Positions 1 to 5,389 of a DNA stretch of 6,078 nt are shown here, one piece after another. A model generated the notes under the pieces. It searched no databases, was not told the origin of the DNA, and was given only the letters and a program-made list of their open reading frames with translations. The translations under genes were made by a program, and so were the position numbers. The stretch's first letter is position 1; each line of letters opens with the position of its first letter. The DNA lies in NCBI GenBank assembly GCA_020063545.1, contig JAGUUF010000317.1, positions 1 through 6,078 on the forward strand, written 5' to 3'. This stretch comes from Cytophagales bacterium. Lineage in GTDB: Bacteria; Bacteroidota; Bacteroidia; Cytophagales; Cyclobacteriaceae.

Positions 1-91
1 ACACCATGCGCATGAATTTTATTTCGGCAACCTGCCTCAATATTTTTTTTGTTTACCTGTTTCTGGATTCAACGCATGTACTCGATGCTTT

Positions 92-1204
92 TTAAAAAGG
101 TTTTCCGTGCGACTGCCGGATCATCTGCATGGCAATTTGCCTGACATAAACAGCCAGGTGTACGGCCAGGTTGGATGAGAACGAACTTCCAAACAGGTAA
201 TGCTGCACCAACCGGCCAAACCGCAGGCGGCTGGCAAAGGTTGCATGCCACGCTTCAGTGTACGTTTTCTCCAGCCACTCCCCTGAACGGTTTTCGCTGA
301 GTTGTTTGAGGATGAGATCAGAGGCCAGCTTAGCCGAATGAATGGCTATGGCCATGCCGTTGCCACAGAGAGGGGTAATCATGCCGGCCGAATCGCCAAC
401 CATAAGCATATGGTTACATACCGGCTCTTTCGAAGCAAACGAAACTTCATTGATTACTTCGGGCTTCCCGAAAAGAAATGTGGCGTTCGAATAGATAGTT
501 CGGATTAACGGATTCCTGAAAAGAACCCCCTTTTCCAGTGCCGGTATGCTGCCAAACTCTTTAAGCCGGCTGCGGTGAACCAGGTAACAAAGATTGGTTT
601 GGCCGGCTTCAATATTGCTGATACCCAGGTAGCCTCCGTTGAAATTGTGCAGAGCGATCAGGTCGTTCGGGTGATCGGTTTTGATGTGGTATTTAACGCC
701 AACATAAGGAGAGCGTTTATGGGTAAACTTTCGATTAAACTGTACATCAAGCCGGGATCGTTTGCCAAACGAACCGATTACTACATCGGCAGTGTGCTTC
801 TCTGCTGAAGTTTCGATCAGGAAGCGGTTCTTTTCGCGAGAAACATGCTGAACCTCGCAATTTTCCAACACCCGCACGCCCGCCTCGCGCGCTTTTTGAG
901 CAAGAAAATGATCGAATGTGAAGCGGCTTATACCAAAACCACCCAGGTCAAGCGGGAGGATGGAACTTCTGCCGTTTACCGCGCTGATTTGAAACCGCGA
1001 AATGAACGGCACATCCAGTTTATCCGGGAACAGACCACTTTGCCTGAGAAACGGCAGCGTTTCGTTTGAAACATACTCACCGCAAACCCGGTGGAATGGA
1101 TAGTTTTTCTTTTCAAACAGCATTACCGGCACACCATGCTGCGCCAGCCGTATGGCCGCAATCAATCCGCCCAAACCACCGCCAATAATCGCAACCTGTT
1201 TCAA
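92..1204 (-). CDS. FAD-dependent oxidoreductase, geranylgeranyl-reductase-like
   Basis: This is a 370-residue flavoprotein of the geranylgeranyl reductase / FixC-like group, probably cytoplasmic and reducing or oxidising a lipid-like or polyketide-like substrate. Visible features are a Rossmann GxGxxG at residues 8-13, the acidic end of beta-2 at E31, the group-typical FHRVCGEYVS segment at 37-46, and the second FAD motif GDSAG at 270-274 followed by P278 and GNG at 281-283. The reading frame begins with TTG at 1204-1202. There is no in-frame ATG between that codon and the upstream in-frame TGA, and the next methionine (M28) lies beyond the dinucleotide-binding loop, so TTG is the only start that keeps the fold. 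No clear ribosome binding site is seen. From family knowledge, homologues in Bacteroidota often sit beside a methyltransferase and a type III polyketide synthase; those would lie beyond position 1 and cannot be seen. The substrate is unknown. Family call firm, role uncertain. Confidence 0.9.
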   Translation of the reverse strand: MKQVAIIGGGLGGLIAAIRLAQHGVPVMLFEKKNYPFHRVCGEYVSNETLPFLRQSGLFPDKLDVPFISRFQISAVNGRSSILPLDLGGFGISRFTFDHFLAQKAREAGVRVLENCEVQHVSREKNRFLIETSAEKHTADVVIGSFGKRSRLDVQFNRKFTHKRSPYVGVKYHIKTDHPNDLIALHNFNGGYLGISNIEAGQTNLCYLVHRSRLKEFGSIPALEKGVLFRNPLIRTIYSNATFLFGKPEVINEVSFASKEPVCNHMLMVGDSAGMITPLCGNGMAIAIHSAKLASDLILKQLSENRSGEWLEKTYTEAWHATFASRLRFGRLVQHYLFGSSFSSNLAVHLAVYVRQIAMQMIRQSHGKPF

Positions 1205-1317
1205 ATCGTTTAAAGAATTACTTGAGTTGGTTATGTTTTTCTGTAAAAGGTAATAAAAAAGACACGCGTTGATGGTAACCTTTTTCGTTCATCATATGTT
1301 TACACTACAGTTGGCTT
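1205..1317. promoter_or_regulatory. Divergent intergenic region with candidate promoters
   Basis: This 113-bp A/T-rich spacer separates the TTG-started flavoprotein gene (minus) from the receiver-like gene (plus), so it must carry the start signals of both. On the plus strand, TATGTTTA at 1295-1302 differs by one base from the Bacteroidota -7 consensus TAnnTTTG. A TTG at 1269-1271 could serve as the -33 element, but the 23-nt spacing is longer than usual. On the minus strand, 1245-1252 reads TACCTTTT, also one base off, with no TTG at the expected distance upstream. Both are pattern matches in A/T-rich DNA and are tentative. Confidence 0.3.
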
Positions 1318-1794
1318 ATGGAAACAAAAATCAAAACATCACCCAAGCCCGACAGGGCTGTTAATATTCTGCTGGTTGGCAACAACCCGATTGAGTTAAG
1401 CAAAATGCGCGATGTACTGCAGCGCGTGCCCGGACACAAGATTATTGCCGAAATTGCCTTCGACCTGAAAAGCATCTGGCAGCGCCTGCTGCAATTCAGG
1501 CCAAATTTTATTTTGATAGACGACAACATCGGCAGGCAGGAACTAAGCGAAACCGTTGCCACCCTTTCGGCAAACCGCAAAACCAAAGATGTTCCGATTA
1601 CGGTATTGAAAAATTCAAATTTCGAAGAAGCGCTGCCCTCCAACGAAATAGCAGATTATGTGCTGAAGAGAAACCTGACCGGTGAAGCGCTTTATAGTAC
1701 GCTGCGAAATTCACTCAAATTCAGAAGGACACGACAATACCTGGCCGAAGCCTATAACAAGCGGAAACGGGAATTGCTGAAACTCTTTGGCTAA
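1318..1794 (+). CDS. Stand-alone receiver-like (pseudo-receiver) protein
   Basis: This 158-residue protein has a CheY-like receiver fold and no output domain. Beta-1 is NILLVGNNP at residues 16-24, where active receivers usually have an acidic pair (VEDNP or VDDDP); here the pair is G21-N22. The phosphoacceptor position is kept as D68 in FILIDDN (64-70). The usual Thr/Ser at the end of beta-4 appears to be K98. The conserved lysine is K117 in ADYVLK (112-117). The remaining C-terminus (about 134-158) is a short, basic, probably helical tail rather than a DNA-binding domain. Loss of the Mg-binding acidic pair suggests weak or absent phosphorylation, so it may act as a constitutive or protein-binding module; this is inference. 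It stands alone on its strand, divergent from the flavoprotein and convergent with the protease. The partner kinase and target are unknown. Confidence 0.8.
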   Translation: METKIKTSPKPDRAVNILLVGNNPIELSKMRDVLQRVPGHKIIAEIAFDLKSIWQRLLQFRPNFILIDDNIGRQELSETVATLSANRKTKDVPITVLKNSNFEEALPSNEIADYVLKRNLTGEALYSTLRNSLKFRRTRQYLAEAYNKRKRELLKLFG

Positions 1795-3023
1795 ATCTGG
1801 CTTTCCAGGATCAGTTCAATAATTTTTCTCTCACCTCCCCGGCTAATCTCCAGCCTTAGTTTGCGCCCGGGTTTGGAGTTAAACATCGCGTTAATCTGGT
1901 TGAGTTTCAGTTCGCGCGCGGGAATATTGTTAATGGCTACCAGGTTATCGCCAGGCATCACACCGGCACGCTCGCCAGCCGAGGCTGGCCGAACTTCACT
2001 TACCTCGAAAGCGCTTAATGATGAGCCTTTGGCCCTTACGCTTACCCCGCTAAGGTTAAAGTAGAAGTCTTTATTGAATTCGCTGTTCGGCTTGAGGTAA
2101 ATTTTTTCCTGCGGAAAGTTGATAACAACAATAAACCGGCTGAGGATTTCACCGCCCAGAGTTCCATTGCGGTCAACGCGTTCGATGTAGAGCGAATCGG
2201 CAAAATAGCTGTCGCTGTCAGGAAAATTTACCAATACTTTTCGAAGCGTGCGCCCGCCCAGTTCAATGGATTCAATGCGTCCGATCTTTCCTGCTATCGG
2301 CCCGCCAAGGCCCCGGCCAATGGTACCACTTACAGTTTTTTCGGGAAGCCGTATTCGTTCATCCGATTCGGGCTCCAGCATTAAGCCATGGCTGGCCCCG
2401 GTATCCACCAGTAGTTTTGCGTTAAGGGAATGACCGCTGTCAATACTGATGGGCGCCAGCAGGTAAGGCTTGGTATCCTGGATGCGGATGGGGATAGCGG
2501 TAAACTTGCGGCCGGGTTTGAACTTCAGGGGCGTCATCAGCGTCATGATTTTTTTCTGGTAATCAAATTTTACAATGAAGCGGCTGAACAGTTCATAGCC
2601 TAAAATTCCATGAACATCGGTGCCCAGGTAATTCCGAAGTTCCAGGTAATCTTCTTCCAGAACCAGCATGGCATGCCCGCGGCCCTCAACGCCCGGCAGC
2701 CGCAGCGAAACATTGTTGGTAACGTAAGCATCAATAATTTTTTCACCACCGGCTCCGGATATGGAATACTTTCGGCTGTATTCAAGTTGAAGAATATCCG
2801 AAAATGACTTTTGTGTAAGGATGGCCGTTCGAACACCGGTATCCACAATAAATTTTAACGGCAGGGTTTCGTTAAGAATTACGGGTACAATAATCAGGTT
2901 GTTTACCACCTCAATGGGAATATCCACGCGCTGCTTGCCATCAACAATGTTAAAGCCGAGATTTTGTGCGCGTGCCATAAGCACCGCCCCATAAAGCAAA
3001 GTGATAAGCAAAGATTTTTTCAT
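1791..3023 (-). CDS. Secreted retropepsin-like aspartyl protease with C-terminal PDZ domain
   Basis: This is a 410-residue exported protein. Residues 1-19 form a signal peptide ending ARA before Q20. Two retropepsin-like half-domains follow. The first has DTG at 61-63 and the closing segment GILGYELFSRFIV at 139-151. The second has DTGAS at 207-211 and the matching segment GTLGGEILSRFIV at 287-299. Both closing segments continue into a similar strand ending in K-I. Residues about 325-408 form a PDZ domain, with the ligand-binding region near 346-366 (AGERAGVMPGDNLVAINN). The two DTG triads fit an intramolecular pepsin-like active site, presumably cleaving or binding periplasmic or envelope proteins; no substrate can be named. 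The gene lies 39 bp downstream of the LOG gene and probably shares its transcript. Its TAG stop overlaps the TAA stop of the convergent receiver gene. The family call is firm; activity is inferred from the intact DTG motifs. Confidence 0.9.
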   Translation of the reverse strand: MKKSLLITLLYGAVLMARAQNLGFNIVDGKQRVDIPIEVVNNLIIVPVILNETLPLKFIVDTGVRTAILTQKSFSDILQLEYSRKYSISGAGGEKIIDAYVTNNVSLRLPGVEGRGHAMLVLEEDYLELRNYLGTDVHGILGYELFSRFIVKFDYQKKIMTLMTPLKFKPGRKFTAIPIRIQDTKPYLLAPISIDSGHSLNAKLLVDTGASHGLMLEPESDERIRLPEKTVSGTIGRGLGGPIAGKIGRIESIELGGRTLRKVLVNFPDSDSYFADSLYIERVDRNGTLGGEILSRFIVVINFPQEKIYLKPNSEFNKDFYFNLSGVSVRAKGSSLSAFEVSEVRPASAGERAGVMPGDNLVAINNIPARELKLNQINAMFNSKPGRKLRLEISRGGERKIIELILESQI

Positions 3024-3038
3024 GTCGCCTGTACGACA
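3023..3038 (-). promoter_or_regulatory. Small hairpin overlapping the protease start codon
   Basis: On the minus strand TGTCG and CGACA form a perfect 5-bp stem around the 6-nt loop TACAGG, and the last A of the stem is the first base of the protease ATG. In the mRNA this could partly mask the start codon and tune translation within the LOG-protease transcript. The stem is short, so chance occurrence is quite possible. Confidence 0.25.
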
Positions 3039-3062
3039 AGGTAACCAATTTACTATTGCAAC

Positions 3063-3599
3063 TCACAACCCGCTGAGCCGATCCAGCAGCCTGGCAGGCG
3101 AATCATCCATGATAACGGAATTAAGGTGTACGGGTTTTAAAAAGCCCTCCGCAGTCATGCGGTTCATTTGTTCAATGAGCGGATCAAAAAAAGAATTGAT
3201 ATTGAGAATGCCCACCGGTTGACTGATAAGCGCCAGTTGGCGCCAGGTTAGAATTTCGGCTGTTTCATCTAATGTGCCCCAACCACCCGGCATCATAATA
3301 AACGCATCGGCAAGGTCGGCCATACGTTTTTTGCGTTCATGCATGCTGCTTACAACCTCAAGTTGGGTAACGCCTGTGTGCCCTACCTCTTTCTCAAAAA
3401 GAAATCCTGGAATTACACCAATTACATTGCCGCCACGACTCAGTACCGCATCGGCCAGAATACCCATAAGCCCGATGTTGCCGCCACCATAAACCAACGT
3501 GTGTTCGCGTTGTGCCAGCAGTACGCCCAGTTCCCTCGCGGCATCAGCATAAATGGAATTCTTACCCGTGGCTGAGCCGCAGAAAACGGCAATGTTCAT
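3063..3599 (-). CDS. LOG-family nucleotide 5'-monophosphate phosphoribohydrolase (TIGR00730 family)
   Basis: This 178-residue cytoplasmic protein belongs to the Lonely Guy / lysine-decarboxylase-like family. Characterised members release the base from nucleoside 5'-monophosphates, for example cytokinin ribotides or AMP. The family signatures are intact: GGGNIGLMG at residues 38-46, MHERK at 86-90 with the catalytic-type arginine R89, and PGGWGTLDE at 104-112 with the catalytic-type glutamate E112. Length is normal for the family and no lysine decarboxylase activity is implied. It starts with ATG at 3599-3597, 14 bp after the stop of a 39-residue membrane protein, and is followed after 39 bp by the aspartyl protease gene, all on one strand. 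In bacteria the physiological role is usually nucleotide salvage or housekeeping rather than hormone production; whether this copy makes cytokinins cannot be told from sequence. Confident family assignment. Confidence 0.95.
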   Translation of the reverse strand: MNIAVFCGSATGKNSIYADAARELGVLLAQREHTLVYGGGNIGLMGILADAVLSRGGNVIGVIPGFLFEKEVGHTGVTQLEVVSSMHERKKRMADLADAFIMMPGGWGTLDETAEILTWRQLALISQPVGILNINSFFDPLIEQMNRMTAEGFLKPVHLNSVIMDDSPARLLDRLSGL

Positions 3600-3613
3600 G
3601 GCAGGCGCAGGAC

Positions 3614-3733
3614 TTAGAACTTATTATCGTGCTTATCCTTGCTCACCATTTTGTTGGGAAATATCCAAGGCGAAATAATAGCCAGAACAAAAAGGGCAAT
3701 TACTACGTAAAAGGGAGTCCAGGATGCATCCAT
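3614..3733 (-). CDS. Small single-pass membrane protein (39 aa), unrecognised family
   Basis: Translating the minus strand from ATG at 3733-3731 to TAA at 3616-3614 gives 39 residues beginning MDASWTPFYVV and ending DKHDNKF. Residues 8-24 are an unbroken hydrophobic stretch, followed by Pro-Trp-Ile-Phe-Pro and a charged tail carrying four lysines. The positive-inside rule predicts a single-pass protein with its C-terminus in the cytoplasm. The ORF sits 14 bp upstream of the LOG-family gene on the same strand, a typical operon distance, and lies directly after the divergent promoter region. It would be the first gene of the transcript. The clean hydrophobic-then-basic layout and tight spacing make it much more likely real than random, but no homologue is recognised and no function can be given. 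A chance hydrophobic ORF in T-rich DNA is the alternative. Confidence 0.65.
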   Translation of the reverse strand: MDASWTPFYVVIALFVLAIISPWIFPNKMVSKDKHDNKF

Positions 3734-3753
3734 AAGTAAAGTGATGGTTAGGA

Positions 3754-3769
3754 AGTGTAAAAATACACT
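3754..3769. repeat. Perfect inverted repeat AGTGTA-AAAA-TACACT
   Basis: Two 6-bp arms flank a 4-base A/T loop. It lies 20 bp upstream of the small membrane protein start, inside its expected 5' leader or promoter. It could be a dyad operator for a regulator or a leader hairpin in the minus-strand transcript. There is no G/C-rich stem, so it is unlikely to be a strong terminator. Confidence 0.4.
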
Positions 3770-3777
3770 CTTACCGG

Positions 3778-3806
3778 ACAATTTTTATAGCAGAATTGCA
3801 AATTGT
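3778..3806. repeat. A/T-rich inverted repeat ACAATTT ... AAATTGT
   Basis: Perfect 7-bp arms at 3778-3784 and 3800-3806 are separated by 15 bases, and a T run continues to 3810. The spacing is close to one and a half to two helical turns between arm centres, which would suit a dimeric regulator. All-A/T arms in A/T-rich DNA can arise by chance, so confidence is low. Confidence 0.25.
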
Positions 3807-3851
3807 TTTTAAGCTTTAGTAATTCGTTCATCCTTTCAAGACAAGCCATCC

Positions 3852-4406
3852 ATGAAGAAATTTCTGATCTTTTCGGCCGTTGGTGCGGTACTCATTATAT
3901 CGCTGGTATTAACGGTTCAATACATCCGGTATAAGCATACCAAGTCGTTCAGCCCTGAGGAGGAAGTAGTATATGAAGAAAGCGGTTTAAAGCTGCGGGT
4001 GCTCTACAACCGGCCATACAAAAAGGGCAGGGAAATTTTTGGGGCGTTGGTGCCATACGGCAAGGTGTGGCGAACCGGGGCCAATGAGGCAACGCTGTTT
4101 GAAACCAACAAACCATTAACAATTGAGGGAAAGAAATTGCCCCCCGGCAAATACAGTCTTTGGACCATACCCGACTCGGTAACCTGGACAGTTATTTTTA
4201 ATTCGGAACACGGCCAATGGGGTGTTAACAGCAAGATGGAAGCCAACCGCGACCCGGCATTGGATGTCCTTTCCGTTCCGGTTCCGGCCGTAAAGCAGGA
4301 GCGTGTGTTCGAGCAGTTTACCATCCGGTTTGAAAAGATGGGCGAAGAGGTGGAAATGATTTTGTTGTGGGACCAGACAGTGGTGGACGTGCCGATTGAG
4401 TATTGA
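3852..4406 (+). CDS. DUF2911 domain protein with N-terminal membrane anchor
   Basis: This 184-residue protein is of the DUF2911 family, common in Bacteroidota and of unknown function. Residues about 4-24 are strongly hydrophobic and are followed by a basic segment without a clear signal-peptidase site, so I read them as a membrane anchor rather than a cleaved signal. The DUF2911 core runs from about 45 to 180. Recognised motifs are NRPYKKGREIFG (53-64), LVPYGKVWRTGANEAT (66-81), LPPGKYSLWTIP (96-107), WTVIFN (112-117) and a closing beta strand with LLWD (171-174). Most family members have a cleaved signal peptide; the anchored form is a modest variation. It starts with ATG at 3852 after a leader lacking a Shine-Dalgarno sequence. 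The stop is followed directly by a hairpin and, 36 bp on, by the fructosamine-kinase-like gene. Family certain, function unknown. Confidence 0.93.
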   Translation: MKKFLIFSAVGAVLIISLVLTVQYIRYKHTKSFSPEEEVVYEESGLKLRVLYNRPYKKGREIFGALVPYGKVWRTGANEATLFETNKPLTIEGKKLPPGKYSLWTIPDSVTWTVIFNSEHGQWGVNSKMEANRDPALDVLSVPVPAVKQERVFEQFTIRFEKMGEEVEMILLWDQTVVDVPIEY

Positions 4407-4407
4407 A

Positions 4408-4423
4408 GTTGCGGAAACGCAAC
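4408..4423 (+). promoter_or_regulatory. GAAA-tetraloop hairpin in the DUF2911-kinase gap
   Basis: GTTGCG (4408-4413), loop GAAA (4414-4417) and CGCAAC (4418-4423) form a perfect 6-bp stem closed by a GNRA tetraloop, one base after the DUF2911 stop codon. The bases that follow (about 4424-4440) are pyrimidine-rich but not a continuous T tract, so this is a weak candidate for an intrinsic terminator. It could equally be a processing or mRNA-stability element separating expression of the two genes. Confidence 0.5.
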
Positions 4424-4442
4424 GCCCGTATTCCTTTCTGCA

Positions 4443-5315
4443 ATGCCCCAAATCCCCAATTCCCTCGTAACCCAACTGGAGGCTGCCCTTCAAGCACGGA
4501 TTTTAAAATTCAATCCGACTTCCGGAGGCTGCATCAGTAACAGTGGCGAACTGATAACCGCAACCGGAACGTACTTTCTAAAATGGAATGATGCCACCCG
4601 TTACCCGGCCATGTTCCAGGCCGAAGCTAAAGGGCTTCGGCTTCTTGCCCCACACTGCACGTTGCGTATACCAAAAGTTATTGGCGTAACTGAGACGGAA
4701 GCCGTACAGGCTATTGTTCTTGAATTTATAAAAAGCGTACACCGCTCGGGTAACTTCTGGGAACTTTTGGGTGGGCGCCTTGCAGCACTGCACCGGAACA
4801 CGGCCGATGCCTTCGGGTTGGATCATGATAATTATATCGGATCATTGAAACAGCGCAACACACCGTATAAATCCTGGATTGATTTTTTTATTGAACAGCG
4901 GCTGGAGCCACAACTTGCCCTGGCGGGTGAGCATGGTTTGATTGACACTAACCTGCGTAGCCAGGTTCAGTTGCTGTACAAAAAATTGCCGGAATTGCTT
5001 CCGGCTGAACAGCCCGCACTGCTGCATGGCGATTTGTGGCCGGGCAACCTGATAACGGATGAACAAGGTGAACCCTGCCTGATTGATCCGGCCGTTTACT
5101 TTGGCCATCGCGAAGCGGAACTGGCCTTTACCCGTCTTTTCGGAGGGTTTGACGAAACATTTTATTGTTCCTACCAACATGTGTTCCCGCTTCAGCCGCG
5201 ATTTGAAGCCAGGCTTAACATCTACAACCTGTATCCGTTGCTGGTGCATGTAAACCTGTTCGGTGGCGCATACATTAATCAGGTAAAGCACATTGTAACA
5301 CCATTAATCAGGTAA
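4443..5315 (+). CDS. Fructosamine kinase family protein (ketosamine-3-kinase-like)
   Basis: This 290-residue cytoplasmic kinase is of the FN3K / fructosamine kinase family. Members phosphorylate sugar-derived ketosamines on glycated amines (proteins or small molecules) so that the adduct falls off. Visible family features are GGCISNS (28-34) in the nucleotide-binding loop, the ATP-binding lysine K47, the helix-C glutamate E61, and DNYIG at 129-133. The catalytic loop is HGDLWPGN at 195-202 with D197 as base, and the metal-binding IDPA is at 214-217 with D215. The family tail GHREAELAFTRLFGGF spans 221-236, with NLYPLLVHVNLFGG at 262-275. All catalytic residues are present and the length matches bacterial homologues. 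It follows the DUF2911 gene by 36 bp and precedes the S9 peptidase by 74 bp. The stop codon lies in the second copy of a 14-bp direct repeat. Specificity (ribulosamine, fructosamine or a small metabolite) cannot be read from sequence. Confidence 0.95.
   Translation: MPQIPNSLVTQLEAALQARILKFNPTSGGCISNSGELITATGTYFLKWNDATRYPAMFQAEAKGLRLLAPHCTLRIPKVIGVTETEAVQAIVLEFIKSVHRSGNFWELLGGRLAALHRNTADAFGLDHDNYIGSLKQRNTPYKSWIDFFIEQRLEPQLALAGEHGLIDTNLRSQVQLLYKKLPELLPAEQPALLHGDLWPGNLITDEQGEPCLIDPAVYFGHREAELAFTRLFGGFDETFYCSYQHVFPLQPRFEARLNIYNLYPLLVHVNLFGGAYINQVKHIVTPLIR
5273..5286 (+). repeat. 14-bp direct repeat, copy 1 (CATTAATCAGGTAA)
   Basis: This copy lies inside the kinase gene and encodes part of the YINQVK segment. 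An identical 14-bp copy begins 29 bp downstream at 5302. Because 29 is not a multiple of three, the copies are read in different frames. It may be a small local duplication or chance. Confidence 0.4.
5302..5315 (+). repeat. 14-bp direct repeat, copy 2, containing the kinase stop codon
   Basis: This copy is identical to 5273-5286. Read in the kinase frame its last codons give Pro-Leu-Ile-Arg followed by TAA, so the final bases of the repeat are the stop codon of the fructosamine-kinase-like gene. Confidence 0.4.
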
Positions 5316-5337
5316 CCGGCTCGCCCATCCTTTTCAA

Positions 5338-5366
5338 TTGTTATTTCAGTTTTAATTGTAAAATTT
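5338..5366 (+). promoter_or_regulatory. Possible Bacteroidota-type promoter of the S9 peptidase gene
   Basis: A TTG at 5338-5340 is followed, after 18 bases, by TAAAATTT at 5359-5366, which loosely resembles the -7 consensus TAnnTTTG. Initiation shortly downstream would give a leader of about 15 bases before the ATG at 5390. The match is imperfect and the area is A/T-rich, so this is tentative. If real, the peptidase gene can be expressed separately from the kinase gene. Confidence 0.3.
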
Positions 5367-5389
5367 AGCGCTCTTAAATAATAAAAGCC

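Larger units (their letters stand above)
3734..3851. promoter_or_regulatory. A/T-rich divergent promoter region
   Basis: This 118-bp spacer lies between the small-membrane-protein/LOG/protease cluster (minus) and the DUF2911 gene (plus), so promoters for both directions are expected here. I could not find a convincing TTG plus TAnnTTTG pair at proper spacing on either strand. It does hold two inverted repeats, described separately, which are candidate operator or leader structures. Assigned as regulatory from gene arrangement only. Confidence 0.5.

Noticed and set aside
88..99. Palindrome CTTTTTAAAAAG at the flavoprotein stop codon, considered as a terminator
   Set aside because: It is an A/T-only palindrome without a loop or G/C stem; it would not form a stable terminator hairpin.
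1305..1643. 112-residue antisense open frame over the receiver gene
   Set aside because: The plus-strand receiver fold is recognisable; the antisense translation is serine/leucine-rich noise.
3063..3599. Reading the LOG-family gene as a lysine decarboxylase
   Set aside because: The PGGxGTxxE and MHERK motifs mark a phosphoribohydrolase; the decarboxylase label for this family is a historical misannotation.
3274..3739. Three overlapping plus-strand open frames (3274-3492, 3339-3575, 3512-3739) opposite the LOG and small-protein genes
   Set aside because: The LOG motifs on the minus strand are unambiguous and the plus-strand products resemble no protein.
4004..4459. 151-residue antisense open frame, with a second one at 4116-4493, across the DUF2911 gene
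   Set aside because: Both are mirror frames of a well-conserved DUF2911 coding region and have no recognisable motifs.
4842..5291. 149-residue antisense open frame across the kinase gene
   Set aside because: It lies wholly opposite a gene with complete kinase motifs, and its translation shows no domain or plausible composition.
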